From Tritrichomonas foetus (taxonomy: Eukaryota; Parabasalia; Tritrichomonadida; Tritrichomonadidae): a DNA stretch of 43,338 bases. The notes beneath the pieces are model-generated. The model searched no databases and had not been told where the DNA came from. It saw only the letters and a list, made by a program, of their open reading frames with translations. How positions within the stretch are numbered: position 1 is the first letter of the stretch; each line of letters begins with the position of its first letter. Position numbers and translations under genes: made by a program. This document shows positions 19,218-28,407 of this stretch, piece by piece. Location of the stretch: the NCBI GenBank assembly GCA_001839685.1, contig MLAK01000956.1, forward strand, positions 1-43,338. Direction: 5' to 3'.

Positions 19218-19258
19218 CACTTTTTCAATAGTATAAAGATTGTCATTAAAACTTTTTC
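19218..19258 (-). promoter_or_regulatory. Two AACTTTTTC elements upstream of the RG-rich gene
   Basis: CACTTTTTC (19218-19226) and AACTTTTTC (19250-19258), each followed by AAT, read ATTGAAAAAGTG and ATTGAAAAAGTT on the gene strand. They lie about 27 and 59 bases upstream of the ATG and 32 bases apart, close to three helical turns. They match the elements before the Rab and 14-3-3 genes in sequence and position. Confidence 0.45.
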
Positions 19259-19617
19259 AATAATTAAAATGGCTGAAGGCAATTTTTGAATAAAATTAAA
19301 TTGGTTTTGATGTTGTATGGAAATTCAGATGGATTTTTTGACATTAAGTCATGAACTATTAATTATCTTTCATTACTCTTATCAATCAAAATAATCTTTA
19401 TTTGTACAAGTAATATCTTATCTATCCGAGTTTGTTTGCATTTCCATCATCACTGATTCATCGATGATGACACTATTGAATACCATATCGACATCACTAA
19501 CAATATATCTCTAATCAATAGTTCTCGGAATATGATTATCATAAAGAATTTGAAAAAATCACAATTAATTATGATTTTTTCAAATTTTGAATGTGATTTT
19601 TTTTAAACGTACACAAA

Positions 19618-20463
19618 ATGCCACATAAAAGCGAATACTATAATGCGATTGGTGATCAATGGCATAGTAGATGCTGGCTTCTTCATTCACCAACATGGCT
19701 AGTTGACCTTGGTAAAACATTTGGAAGATTCATCGATATTCTTTATCTTGGCGATTTTTTACAATTTGTTATTTTCGTTGTAAACTTCTGCAATTTTACT
19801 CATCAATCAGAGATAGAAAGCGTTTTATACCATGCACATAATTTATTTCTCGTTCCGCTAGGCACCATTCTCGGATTATATTTGATATTTAAACAACCAA
19901 GACCAGGAAAGAGCAGAAAAACCGGAAAACAGATAGGAGCTTTATATGGAATGCCATCAGGCGATTCTTTTGCTTCGGCATCATTTGGCGCATCCTTCAT
20001 GAAAATATGTTTTCCACTTGGCTTATTTTTGGCAATTTCAATTCCTTTCTCTCGAATAGTTCGTGGATATCACACAATTCCACAAGCTGCAGTCGGCTCA
20101 ACACTCGGAATTTTTTATACAATTGGAATTAATTCTTTAGGAAATTCTTTTTATTTCGTAAATTGGGTCTTGGCAGCTGTTTTACCTTTTTTGGTTGTTT
20201 TTGATCCGCAGTGTGCTGTTCAAACGAAAGGTGATATTTACAATTTTCATTCATGGCTGTTTAGCAATAGTGTGTTTTGTTTTTATGATTATTTTGTTTG
20301 CTCACCAGAATCTATTCGGCCTTTTCCAGAAATTGATAAACACTCACGTGTTTTAATTGGATACTTAGTGGTTGTTGTTGGAAAAATATTAGAATATTAT
20401 GTCCAGTACAAAGCATTGTCTTTTTATATCTCTAACCCTTTTGTTTGTTTTCGAAGTAAATAA
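19618..20463 (+). CDS. PAP2-superfamily membrane phosphatase-like protein
   Basis: The protein has 281 residues and about six membrane segments. It belongs to the PAP2 / glucose-6-phosphatase-like lipid phosphatase group. The three phosphatase signatures are recognisable: FKQPRPG (motif 1, about residues 98-104), MPSGDSFASA (motif 2, normally PSGH) and SRIVRGYHTIPQ (motif 3, normally SRxxxxxHxxxD). Motif 2 therefore has Asp for the usual acid/base His, and the Asp of the motif 3 dyad is Gln, while the nucleophile His is kept. This may be a variant group with altered activity. Likely substrates would be phosphorylated lipids or sugars in an internal membrane, but none can be named. The ATG at 19618 follows ACACAAA, and the stop is in TAAAATG context. 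Confidence 0.82.
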   Translation: MPHKSEYYNAIGDQWHSRCWLLHSPTWLVDLGKTFGRFIDILYLGDFLQFVIFVVNFCNFTHQSEIESVLYHAHNLFLVPLGTILGLYLIFKQPRPGKSRKTGKQIGALYGMPSGDSFASASFGASFMKICFPLGLFLAISIPFSRIVRGYHTIPQAAVGSTLGIFYTIGINSLGNSFYFVNWVLAAVLPFLVVFDPQCAVQTKGDIYNFHSWLFSNSVFCFYDYFVCSPESIRPFPEIDKHSRVLIGYLVVVVGKILEYYVQYKALSFYISNPFVCFRSK

Positions 20464-20816
20464 AATGTATATTAGAGCTTTCATTCCTATTTAATTCACA
20501 TTTATTTTTTAGATTTCAAAGATATACATTCACCAATAAACAGTGTTTCCAACTCTTGAAAAAAGCCGATCTTTTTGTTTTCCAAACATAATAATTATTT
20601 CGATTGTGTGTTCTACAATTTTTATAGTAACAAAAAGACTTTTTCATTTAACATTATGAATGACAGGTGAAAGAAGATAGCCAATTCATGGAAAGTGACT
20701 CAAGATATTCAATCTAATATCGATATGTTATTATATGAATTAACTGAGTAGTTATTGATATGTACAAAAAAACAAGATTTATTGAATCAAGTAATGAATT
20801 GATATACATCAATATT
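20464..20816. other. Convergent intergenic region
   Basis: This is the 3' flank shared by the PAP2-like gene (plus) and the PAQR gene (minus). No gene is supported here, and the short plus-strand frame from 20760 runs antisense to the PAQR gene. Confidence 0.6.
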
Positions 20817-21464
20817 TTAGGTATAATAATATATACAGATATAATGAAAAACAGTTCCCATAAGGATGAAAACATGGAAAATAGCGTGACAGAAAGCAGT
20901 AGTTTTGCCTTTTTGGAAGAAATAAGTTCCGGCCGTGTAAGTCACTCCGCCAAGGACAAGCCAAAAGATTCCCTTTCTTGGAAAAACTCGTTTTGCTTGT
21001 TTTACCATAACTAAACCAAACCATCCCATTAGCACATAAAACAAGCATGTGTATTTCTCAACTAGATCGAAAAAGAAGAGCTTTGAAAATATTCCGATTG
21101 CCGCAATTGTCCAAATAGCCACAAGTAATTTTGGACCGCCACAGTTTCTAAAAGTTGTTAGTGTGAAAGGTGTATAGCTTCCAGCAATCAAAATGTATAC
21201 CGAGCAGTGATCTAAATATCTGAGTGGCTTTTTAATGGATACATTGGTTATTCCATGATAAAGCATTGACGATAGATATAATTCAAACATTGAAAGACTA
21301 AAAATCACATAACCTGTAACGCGTAGCTTATCATGAGATTTTAATCCTTTTTTAACTAAAAAGAAACCGCCAATAAGAGACAAAAGTGCAGCTATTCCAT
21401 GTGTAACACTATTGGCAAGTTCTTCGCCTTCTTTCCAATGCGTAGGCAGTTCTTTCATTGACAT
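20817..21464 (-). CDS. PAQR / hemolysin-III-family membrane protein
   Basis: The protein has 215 residues from the first ATG (MSMKELPTHWKEGEE). The frame extends 16 codons upstream only to a TTG. The family is the seven-TM PAQR group: the N-terminal EELANSVTHGIAALLSLIGG box, SSMLYHGI with the conserved Ser and His, YLDHCSVYILIAGSYTPFTL with the conserved Asp and His, and FCHAIFHVFILMG with the C-terminal HxxxH pair. These residues form the metal site seen in PAQR hydrolases. The sequence is closest in style to the bacterial hemolysin-III/YqfA branch. Proteins of this branch are mostly uncharacterised and the historical name should not be taken as evidence of haemolysis. Lateral origin is possible. 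Confidence 0.9.
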   Translation of the reverse strand: MSMKELPTHWKEGEELANSVTHGIAALLSLIGGFFLVKKGLKSHDKLRVTGYVIFSLSMFELYLSSMLYHGITNVSIKKPLRYLDHCSVYILIAGSYTPFTLTTFRNCGGPKLLVAIWTIAAIGIFSKLFFFDLVEKYTCLFYVLMGWFGLVMVKQAKRVFPRKGIFWLVLGGVTYTAGTYFFQKGKTTAFCHAIFHVFILMGTVFHYICIYYYT

Positions 21465-21911
21465 TTTTTCGAATTTTATTTCCTTTCGGCCTTTGAATAT
21501 TTCTGTTATCAATTTTGATCGGAATATTTAAAAAGTGGAGAGTAATACAATATTTTTCTATCGCTCAGAATTCAATAGAAATTTTTCAATAATTTAATAT
21601 ATCTATTTCAATATGAATAGTGATTATAATCATTAATTTCATAGTTTATATTATATAGATTATCTTTTTAATATAGCAAATATAATATATTTCGAAAAAT
21701 TTTATAATTGACCAAGATACTAAATAAACTTTAATTTCTATGAAAAAGATTGAATGCTGTTTCTTTTCTTGTCAAATATTCAAAGTAAACAAAATTGATA
21801 AATGGAATTTCTTTTTCGCGTAATAGCAAGATCATGCATCATAAGATCATTCGACAAATAAAAAAATCAAAGAACGAAATGAAAAGAACCAATATAAAGA
21901 TTAAAGAAATG

Positions 21912-21945
<34 letters not shown>

Positions 21946-22213
21946 AAAAATTGGAGGAAAAAAAAAGAAAAAAATCGCACTTTCGAACAACACTCACAGG
22001 TTCATGAAATGAAGCAGTTTCTAAGATTTCTAATAAAAGAAAAATAGATGTACATCTGACCTATCATTTTTTTTATTGATCAGGTGTACTGACAAAATGT
22101 TTTTGTGCTTGTTTGTGTTTCTTCTGAAATTTTTGAAAATTCGAGAAGAAAAGAAAAACATTTTTTTTGTCAATTAAACTGATTCATAAATGAATGAACT
22201 CATGCGAGCGTCT
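21465..22213. other. Intergenic region with long poly-A tract
   Basis: This region lies upstream of the PAQR gene and downstream of 14-3-3. It contains a 30-base A run (21914-21943) in a longer A/G-rich stretch to about 21980. No gene is supported: the Lys-rich frame across the tract is a product of the homopolymer. CACTTTTTAAA on the PAQR strand about 60 bases before its ATG weakly resembles the recurring promoter element. Confidence 0.6.
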
Positions 22214-22927
22214 TTAAATTGACTCTGTTGCCCATTGGGTGACGTTATCCTTCAACATTTGAAGAATATCTCTTGCGAGTGCCCTCATCTTCTCGTCTGG
22301 GAGCTGCGGAACAGCTGCAACTGCAACATTGCATGCATTTTGGGCCAGTTCAATCGCTTGGGCTGACTGGTCCATCACATCATTCAAAAGGATAGAATAA
22401 TTGAGATCGATGATGAGACGCGTTGGATGGCCGATCGGAAGACACTGTTCTGCTGTTGTTTTAGCATTGGTGTAGTTTTCGTGCGACATATAGGTAGCAT
22501 CTTCTGCTTCGGGAATATCTAATTCGCCAACGAATCTCGAGAAATCAGCAACGACGAGATGATAAACGGCTTTGTCGACCGGATTCTTGGCATTAGGCAA
22601 CAATTGTTCGTTAATAAGTGCGCAAATCTCGTTACAGAGGATCAAAAGTTGTTGGGACAAATCTTGCTTTAATACCTGGATGGCTTGGGCCTGTGATTCT
22701 GTTTCGACTTCGACAGCATCGTAGACAGACTTGAAGTTCTTCAGGGCGTCGCGGAACTTCTTGGCAATGTCTCTGTAAGGAGCGAATAATAAATTTTGTT
22801 GATCCTCTGTAAGATCGGGGGACATTTCGATGGCTTTAATTAAGTATTTGATGCTCTGCTCTGGGCAGCCTTGCTCAAGCATAACATTAGCGAGAAAGAA
22901 TAAATCGTCTCTTTCGATCGAATCCAT
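22214..22927 (-). CDS. 14-3-3 protein
   Basis: The protein has 237 residues, the usual 14-3-3 length. It is an all-helical dimeric adaptor that binds phosphoserine/phosphothreonine peptides. Family hallmarks are QQNLLFAPYRDIAKKFRDAL (helix 3), ADFSRFVGEL (helix 5) and HPTRLIIDLNYSILLNDVM (helix 7). Aligned by eye to human zeta, the phosphate-binding triad K49/R56/R127-Y128 becomes R52/R59/R131-F132, so charge is kept but Lys becomes Arg and the Tyr hydroxyl is lost. It is a divergent but probably functional 14-3-3. The gene is relatively GC-rich, suggesting strong expression. It has an Inr-like TCATTTC and an AACTTTTTC element just upstream. It lies next to, but separate from, a Ser/Thr kinase gene. 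Confidence 0.93.
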   Translation of the reverse strand: MDSIERDDLFFLANVMLEQGCPEQSIKYLIKAIEMSPDLTEDQQNLLFAPYRDIAKKFRDALKNFKSVYDAVEVETESQAQAIQVLKQDLSQQLLILCNEICALINEQLLPNAKNPVDKAVYHLVVADFSRFVGELDIPEAEDATYMSHENYTNAKTTAEQCLPIGHPTRLIIDLNYSILLNDVMDQSAQAIELAQNACNVAVAAVPQLPDEKMRALARDILQMLKDNVTQWATESI

Positions 22928-23481
22928 AGTTTTGAAATGATAGACTCAAATAAACTTTTTCAATAAGAATTTTCTCAGCAAAATCTTATCACATCACAAT
23001 TTCCAACTTATTGAATGTAATAAAATATATAACCTGTATGAAAATTCAATAGAATTCAATAACTTTCAGTTTACAAAAAGTTCATCTCTTTAGAACTTTC
23101 GAAATACATTTATTTTCAGAATTCATCAATCACTTTGGTTATTTATTGGTTCATCCTTATTTACTCAGTTTTAGGGATCATAGTACTGCTTTAATTTTGA
23201 CTAAATAATAATTTTCGAATTTTTATTCATATCAACGATTCGATTTTTTTGAGAAACTAAGCATATTATATAAATGATGGAAATAAAAAATCAAAAAAGA
23301 AAAGAAAATTAGTCAAACATGGCTTTAGTCTGATATCCGAAAAATTAATAAATATATAAATAACATCAAGATATTTTTCTCATCATGGATATCACTTTCA
23401 AACAGATATAAAAACATAAACTTTATAGTTTTTCCAAAATTACCAAGAACAAAAAACTGTATTCAAGACTTGATATCAAAT
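22928..23481. other. Intergenic region upstream of the 14-3-3 gene
   Basis: No gene is visible. The part nearest the 14-3-3 start holds the promoter motifs listed separately. A further CAAAAAGTTC sits at about 23076-23085. Confidence 0.6.
22934..22961 (-). promoter_or_regulatory. Putative core promoter of the 14-3-3 gene
   Basis: On the gene strand the order is GAAAAAGTT (22953-22961), 12 bases, then TCATTTC (22934-22940), then the ATG 6 bases on. TCATTTC matches the trichomonad initiator consensus and its spacing to the ATG is typical. This is the clearest example here of the AAAAAGTT element combined with an initiator. Confidence 0.5.
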
Positions 23482-24672
23482 CTAATCTTCAAAGACAACA
23501 TTTGTTGGCTGACTCAGACTTTGTGCAATTAAATTGCCTGTCTGAACTGGATCAAGTATTTCATTAATTTTTGGAGCAATTAAATTTGAATTTTCGTTTT
23601 GTTGTTCATTTAACGATTTTTTCTTTGGAGCGAGTTTCAACAAATGGAAACAGACTCTACACAAATATTTCATCATTTCATTACGGAATAGTATTTTATA
23701 TTCTAATGCTTCACGTGTTCGTCTCTTTTCAATTAGATCATTTTTCACATCTTCTATCGTTTTTGATGTTTTCACATGGTCAAAAATTTCTGGATGAATC
23801 TTCAGCTCGCCATTTGGAGACATGGTATACTTATCTAAAATTGATGCATCATATTCATACAATCTTCCGAACTCATCTCGTGTTATCCATGGATGTTTGA
23901 AAATATCTTCAAATGTGATACGCTGAGCTGGGTCTTTGTTGAGGAGTTTCTGAATAAGGTCTGCAAGAAGTGGAGATGCATCCATTGGAATTTCCGGCTC
24001 AACAGTTGCGACCATTGTGATAATGTCGACAACATTTTGATGGTCGAAAGGCAATCGTCCAAAAGATATTGCATAAAGAATGACACCAAGACTCCAAATA
24101 TCAACTTCATAACCATATGGAATACCAACAACCACTTCTGGTGCAACATAAGCAGGCGACCCGCATGTATCTGTTAGTAACGGATCTCCGGGGTTGAGTG
24201 GAACTGAGAAGCCAAAATCAATCAGTTTAATATTGCCATTGTAATTTACGATAATATTTTCGCATTTGATGTCTCGATGGACAATATGTTGCTTGTGAAG
24301 AGAACAAACAGCCGTAGCAATCTGTAAAAATAAGAAACGAACTTGTGCACTTGTAAATGGTCCATTTTCGTTAGCGTAATCAAGCAAAGACTCGCCTTCG
24401 ACAAATTCTAAAATTAAGCATTTATGGCCTTGGAATTCAAAAACATCGTAAATGCTGCAAATAAGAGGGTTATCAAATGATTCAAATATAGCGGTTTCAA
24501 CATCAACATCTTCCATTTCATCTTCGTCGTCTAAAATATCAAATATTTTCAATGCAATTGGATAATAGTGGACTTTATGAACAGCTAAATAAACAGATGC
24601 AAAAGCGCCTTTTCCGAGTTCCATTTTAATAGAGAAATCGCCCAGAATTGGATGTGTAACAATAGTTTCCAT
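23482..24672 (-). CDS. CAMK/SNF1-like serine/threonine protein kinase
   Basis: The protein has 396 residues with a complete kinase domain at about 12-265. It has the glycine loop ELGKGAFASVY, Lys42 in ALKIF, the catalytic loop HRDIKCENII (Asp134), DFG at 152-154, the activation segment TCGSPAYVAPEV, and DIWSLGVILYAISFGRLPF. The GSPxYxAPE activation loop and the HRDIKCEN loop are typical of the CAMKL (SNF1/AMPK, MARK) group. After the domain come about 130 residues without a recognised UBA or KA1 domain, ending in a Gln/Asn-rich tail. All catalytic residues are present, so it should be active. The substrate is unknown; the adjacent 14-3-3 gene is suggestive but proves nothing. AACTTTTTG precedes the start. 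Confidence 0.93.
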   Translation of the reverse strand: METIVTHPILGDFSIKMELGKGAFASVYLAVHKVHYYPIALKIFDILDDEDEMEDVDVETAIFESFDNPLICSIYDVFEFQGHKCLILEFVEGESLLDYANENGPFTSAQVRFLFLQIATAVCSLHKQHIVHRDIKCENIIVNYNGNIKLIDFGFSVPLNPGDPLLTDTCGSPAYVAPEVVVGIPYGYEVDIWSLGVILYAISFGRLPFDHQNVVDIITMVATVEPEIPMDASPLLADLIQKLLNKDPAQRITFEDIFKHPWITRDEFGRLYEYDASILDKYTMSPNGELKIHPEIFDHVKTSKTIEDVKNDLIEKRRTREALEYKILFRNEMMKYLCRVCFHLLKLAPKKKSLNEQQNENSNLIAPKINEILDPVQTGNLIAQSLSQPTNVVFED

Positions 24673-25664
24673 TTAGATATTTTTGTTTACGAAACAACTT
24701 TTTGAATAGTCTGAGAAATGCAATGCATTGAATCAAGAAAATTACACTTGATGGTCAAATAGATTGACTTAATGTTATCAAATTTGCATAACCTTCTACT
24801 CAAAATTGAATATGTTTACTTTCTTGTTGAATGTGACAACAGAAAGCGTTGTGATGAATTATCACAAAATTAGAAGTATCAAATTCAGAATTCTCAGAAT
24901 TCACTTTTTCTATATATACTAAACTTGGATTTCATAAAAGAATTTTGTGGGAAATTCTCGATAGAAATCAAATTAAAGTAGATAGAAATTGAGCTTATAG
25001 ATATTAACATTAAGCATAAACATTTATTTATGATTTAATTTCGAGAAAATTGGGCATATAGCAATATAAAAAGAAAGATGGAAATAAACCATAAGAAACC
25101 ACATTTATGATTAAAAAATTAACAGAAAAATTGACTACAGTTCGCTAAAAATTGTATGGCAATTTGGTCCTGTAGATATATCGCGAAATTTTGAGTATCA
25201 TTTTCAACGAAAAAATAAACTATGAATATCTTGCCTATAATAAAAAAAATTTTCTCAAATGATCAAGAGGAAATTTTTTAAATCTATATATTTCAAAAAC
25301 TCCAGAAAGGTTCATGAATAATTTCCAGGTCAAGCATTTATCAATATTCAATGAACTTGATTATATTAGAAGGGTGTATCACAAATTATTTCCATATCCA
25401 CAAATCTTCACAGTCCAATGATTTATTTAAATGATGATTTCACTGTCATTCAAAATCTGAAAATTTTCTTTTGGTGAAAAATGAATCAATCAGAGAAATG
25501 TTCCACAAGCAAACACTAATTCTCAAATCGATATATTTCCAATTTCTCCAAATCCACTTTGGAAAAATTTTATCTCAATTTTTGATGACCATTTAGTCAA
25601 TGAAAAAAACGCGGTTAAACGTATACTACGATCATTTCTGAATCTAAAAAGTAACAGATACTAT
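24673..25664. other. Divergent intergenic region
   Basis: This is about 1 kb between the minus-strand kinase and the plus-strand acidic coiled-coil gene. An AACTTTTTG element lies at 24696-24704, 24 bases before the kinase ATG. On the right, TCATTTCTG at about 25632 could be the initiator of the next gene. From about 25482 the frame of that next gene is open without an ATG; this is discussed as a finding. No other gene is seen. Confidence 0.55.
24696..24704 (-). promoter_or_regulatory. AACTTTTTG element upstream of the kinase
   Basis: On the gene strand this reads ATTCAAAAAGTTG and lies 24 bases before the ATG, matching the elements in front of the Rab and 14-3-3 genes. There is no clear TCAYT initiator between it and the ATG. 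Confidence 0.35.
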
Positions 25665-27848
25665 ATGAGCTCTGATAACAAAGCTTCTGGCGATGATCAA
25701 AATCAAGCAGCATTAGAGTCAATGATTAATTCCCAAGCTAATGTTTTATTGACGCAACCTGCTAGTTCAAGTGAAGCAGGGAATCCAAGCGATATTGTGT
25801 CGTCACAAGAACCTTCTCCAGAAGAAGAAGAACAAAACAACAGCGAAAGCAAAGACGAACAAAGCGAACATAGCCAGCAAAATAGTTCACAAGTCAAAAA
25901 TGAATCAGAAACTGACAAAGACGAAAAAAGCGAAAAAAGCGCCACTGAAAAAGGAGCCGATACTGAACCAAAGTCTGAAACCGAAGCACAAGAAAATAAC
26001 AATACCGAATCTGGAAACGATGGTGAGGGCAAATTGCAAAACACGTTGAACACAATGGGCAGCTTGCTTGGTGATGCACCAGCTGGAGGACAGGGTGATG
26101 CACCAAACGAAAGTGCCAAAGAGGAAGAGGAAAGCAAAACAAGCGAAGCTGAGCCACGTGAAGTGATCTCAGAACAACCTGAAGAAGAAAAAGATGAATC
26201 TGAAGGAAAACAAGAATCAGAAAAACCCGATGGAGAGAAAAGCGAAAGTTCAGAAAAAGCTGACTCCGAAGAGAAACACGACAGTGAAAAACCAGAAAGC
26301 TCAGAAAAGCAAGAATCTGAAGCTAAACAAGAAAGCGAGGAAAAACAAGAATCTGAAGCTAAACCAGAATCAGAAGAAAAGCAAGAATCTGAAGAAAAAC
26401 AAGAAAGTTCCGAAAAACAAGAAAGTGATGAAAAGCAAGAATCTGAAGCTAAACAAGAAAGCGAGGAAAAACAAGCGTCGGAAAAACCAGAAGAAGGAGG
26501 TGAAAGCGAAGAGCACAAACTTGAAGAAACTCTTGGCCAAATGGATGGACTGTTACCGCCTGAAGAAGGAAAAGCCGTAAATCCAGAAGAAAATGAAAAA
26601 GCAGAAAAAAGCGCTAGCTCTGAATCCGCCAACACGGAAGAATCACAAAACAAAGAACCCCAAAATAATGAAAATCCTGAAAATGAAGCTAAAGATGATG
26701 AAGAGAAAAAGGAAGATGATAATGAAGAACATAAGCTTGATGATACATTTGGTCAAATGGGTGGCCTTTTACCACCTGAAGAAGAAAAGGCTGAACCTGA
26801 ACCTGAACCAGAGCCTTATGAGCCACCACCAAGACCTCCTGCTGCACCACGTGCAAAATCTGCACGTTCACCACGAAACCAAAGAAGATCGCCATCAAGT
26901 TTGAACAATGATGATGTTGAAAAAGTTGCCCAACAATTCTTAAAAGGAGAAAAAGTAACATGCACTGATCCAGACGTTATTGGCGCTGCTGTCACTGAAC
27001 TTGAGGAAAAAAGAGATAATATGGTAACTAGTGGATCTTATAATGATTCATTGAAAGCACAAACAGCTATCGATAATGCAAAAGCAACACAAATCGATTT
27101 GTTAAAGAAACAATGTCAAGATGAATACCAAAAAGATGTGAAAGAACGAAAAGAAAACCTTCAACAAGAATACCAACAATTCCAACAAGAAATGAAACAA
27201 AAAGAAGCTGAACAAGAAGAAAAGTTCAAAGAAATGGAAAATAATTTGAATGAAAGACAAGCTGCTGAAATCGAAGCACATGATAAAGAATGGCAAAGTG
27301 AAGCAAAAATGAGAATGTATAACCGTTCATCACAAAGATTAAGAATTCTTCGAACACAACAACAACTTTTGGTTAACGCGAAACGCTTTAGTGAAGCAAT
27401 AGCTGTTTCCAAAACTGCTGATCGTCTTCAGGCACAAGAAACAAAACAAATGCATGATCAAATGAATAGTGATTACTTGAAATCACGTGCACTTCTTACT
27501 GAAAAGCATGAAAACGAAAAAGACACGCTAAAGAAGTCAATCGAAAATAAAAGATGTGATTTGATTCATCAAAAAGAAATTCAATCAAAACCTTACATGA
27601 ATCGAATGCTTGCTATTCAATCTGAAGAAGAACTTGGCAAAGATGCTGATCGTGTTTGGATTAAGCATCGTAATGACCTTGACCAACTCACTTACAGAGG
27701 CTTGAAGACAACAAGAGTGAGGACCAAGACAGCAAACGTTAATGAATTCAATACCCTTCCATTACCACCTGTAGATATTGTACAGTCTAGTACACCAAGA
27801 AAAGGATCAAAGAGCGCACAAGCAAAAGGAAAATCTTCTGAGGAATGA
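25665..27848 (+). CDS. Acidic-repeat protein with C-terminal coiled coil
   Basis: The protein has 727 residues. The first ~400 are disordered and very rich in Glu, Ser, Lys and Gln, with many SEEKQESE and SEKQESEAKQ units (about 195-275). Three copies of a short helical motif stand out: KLQNTLNTMGSLLGD (about 124), HKLEETLGQMDGLLPPEE (about 284) and HKLDDTFGQMGGLLPPEE (about 357). A Pro/Arg-rich basic hinge (EPYEPPPRPPAAPRAKSARS) follows. The C-terminal ~310 residues are more conserved-looking: VEKVAQQFLKGEKV, a long coiled coil, then RLRILRTQQQLLVNAKRFSEAI and a Pro-rich end. I recall similar RxLRxxQQxLxxAxRFxEA coiled-coil proteins as a large unnamed trichomonad family. Function is unknown, and a cytoskeletal or scaffold role is plausible. 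Confidence 0.8.
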   Translation: MSSDNKASGDDQNQAALESMINSQANVLLTQPASSSEAGNPSDIVSSQEPSPEEEEQNNSESKDEQSEHSQQNSSQVKNESETDKDEKSEKSATEKGADTEPKSETEAQENNNTESGNDGEGKLQNTLNTMGSLLGDAPAGGQGDAPNESAKEEEESKTSEAEPREVISEQPEEEKDESEGKQESEKPDGEKSESSEKADSEEKHDSEKPESSEKQESEAKQESEEKQESEAKPESEEKQESEEKQESSEKQESDEKQESEAKQESEEKQASEKPEEGGESEEHKLEETLGQMDGLLPPEEGKAVNPEENEKAEKSASSESANTEESQNKEPQNNENPENEAKDDEEKKEDDNEEHKLDDTFGQMGGLLPPEEEKAEPEPEPEPYEPPPRPPAAPRAKSARSPRNQRRSPSSLNNDDVEKVAQQFLKGEKVTCTDPDVIGAAVTELEEKRDNMVTSGSYNDSLKAQTAIDNAKATQIDLLKKQCQDEYQKDVKERKENLQQEYQQFQQEMKQKEAEQEEKFKEMENNLNERQAAEIEAHDKEWQSEAKMRMYNRSSQRLRILRTQQQLLVNAKRFSEAIAVSKTADRLQAQETKQMHDQMNSDYLKSRALLTEKHENEKDTLKKSIENKRCDLIHQKEIQSKPYMNRMLAIQSEEELGKDADRVWIKHRNDLDQLTYRGLKTTRVRTKTANVNEFNTLPLPPVDIVQSSTPRKGSKSAQAKGKSSEE

Positions 27849-28407
27849 AAATCAGGAGTTTAATTGATTTGATTTACAATGGATTTATTTTTAAGGAAAA
27901 ATATATGGATTTTGAGGTATTTCAGAATTTGTCAGTTAAATTTTTATATGTGTGAATTTTTTTTTTATTTTTTATTTTATTTTGTTTGTTTTATATTTTG
28001 CATTTCTTATTGGGTCGATCTCGAGATTCTTCAGAAATCCATATAAATAGTTGGACTCCACATTTCCACAATCTTTCATTTATCTTTTTCACAACACAGA
28101 TGAAGGAAATTCCATATTTTCCAACAATAAATATTCATTTAATTATTCATATTTTGACATGCGAAAGTTTTTATTATTATTTTTATTCTTTCTTTTTTGT
28201 TCTAAATTAAATGTCAGTCTAGTTATTTTCACTGTCATAAAGGAAGCTTCACTTCTATTCTATCAAGTTTGTTTTAGGTCTTTTTTATCAAAGAAATGAG
28301 GACAAGGTGAATTTCTGGTCCATGTTGAAATTCACGAAATAATTTTTGATTTGTAAAAAAAAGAAGACAACAAAACTCCAACAAAATATGTTTATTACAT
28401 TTTTACA
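27849..28407. other. Convergent intergenic region
   Basis: This is the 3' flank shared by the acidic-repeat gene (plus) and the RAWUL-like gene (minus). It is T-rich on the plus strand. The small open frames within it are low complexity and unsupported. Confidence 0.6.

Noticed and set aside
20817..21464. Naming the PAQR protein a haemolysin
   Set aside because: The hemolysin-III label is historical. The conserved His/Asp/Ser residues place it in the PAQR membrane hydrolase family, and nothing in the sequence indicates a lytic role.
21795..22007. Lys-rich 70-codon frame
   Set aside because: It is produced by the 30-base A homopolymer and flanking A-rich DNA.
25703..26653. 316-codon Ser/Cys/Phe-rich minus-strand frame
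   Set aside because: It is the antisense shadow of the GAA/AGC-rich coding repeats of the acidic protein and has no motif.
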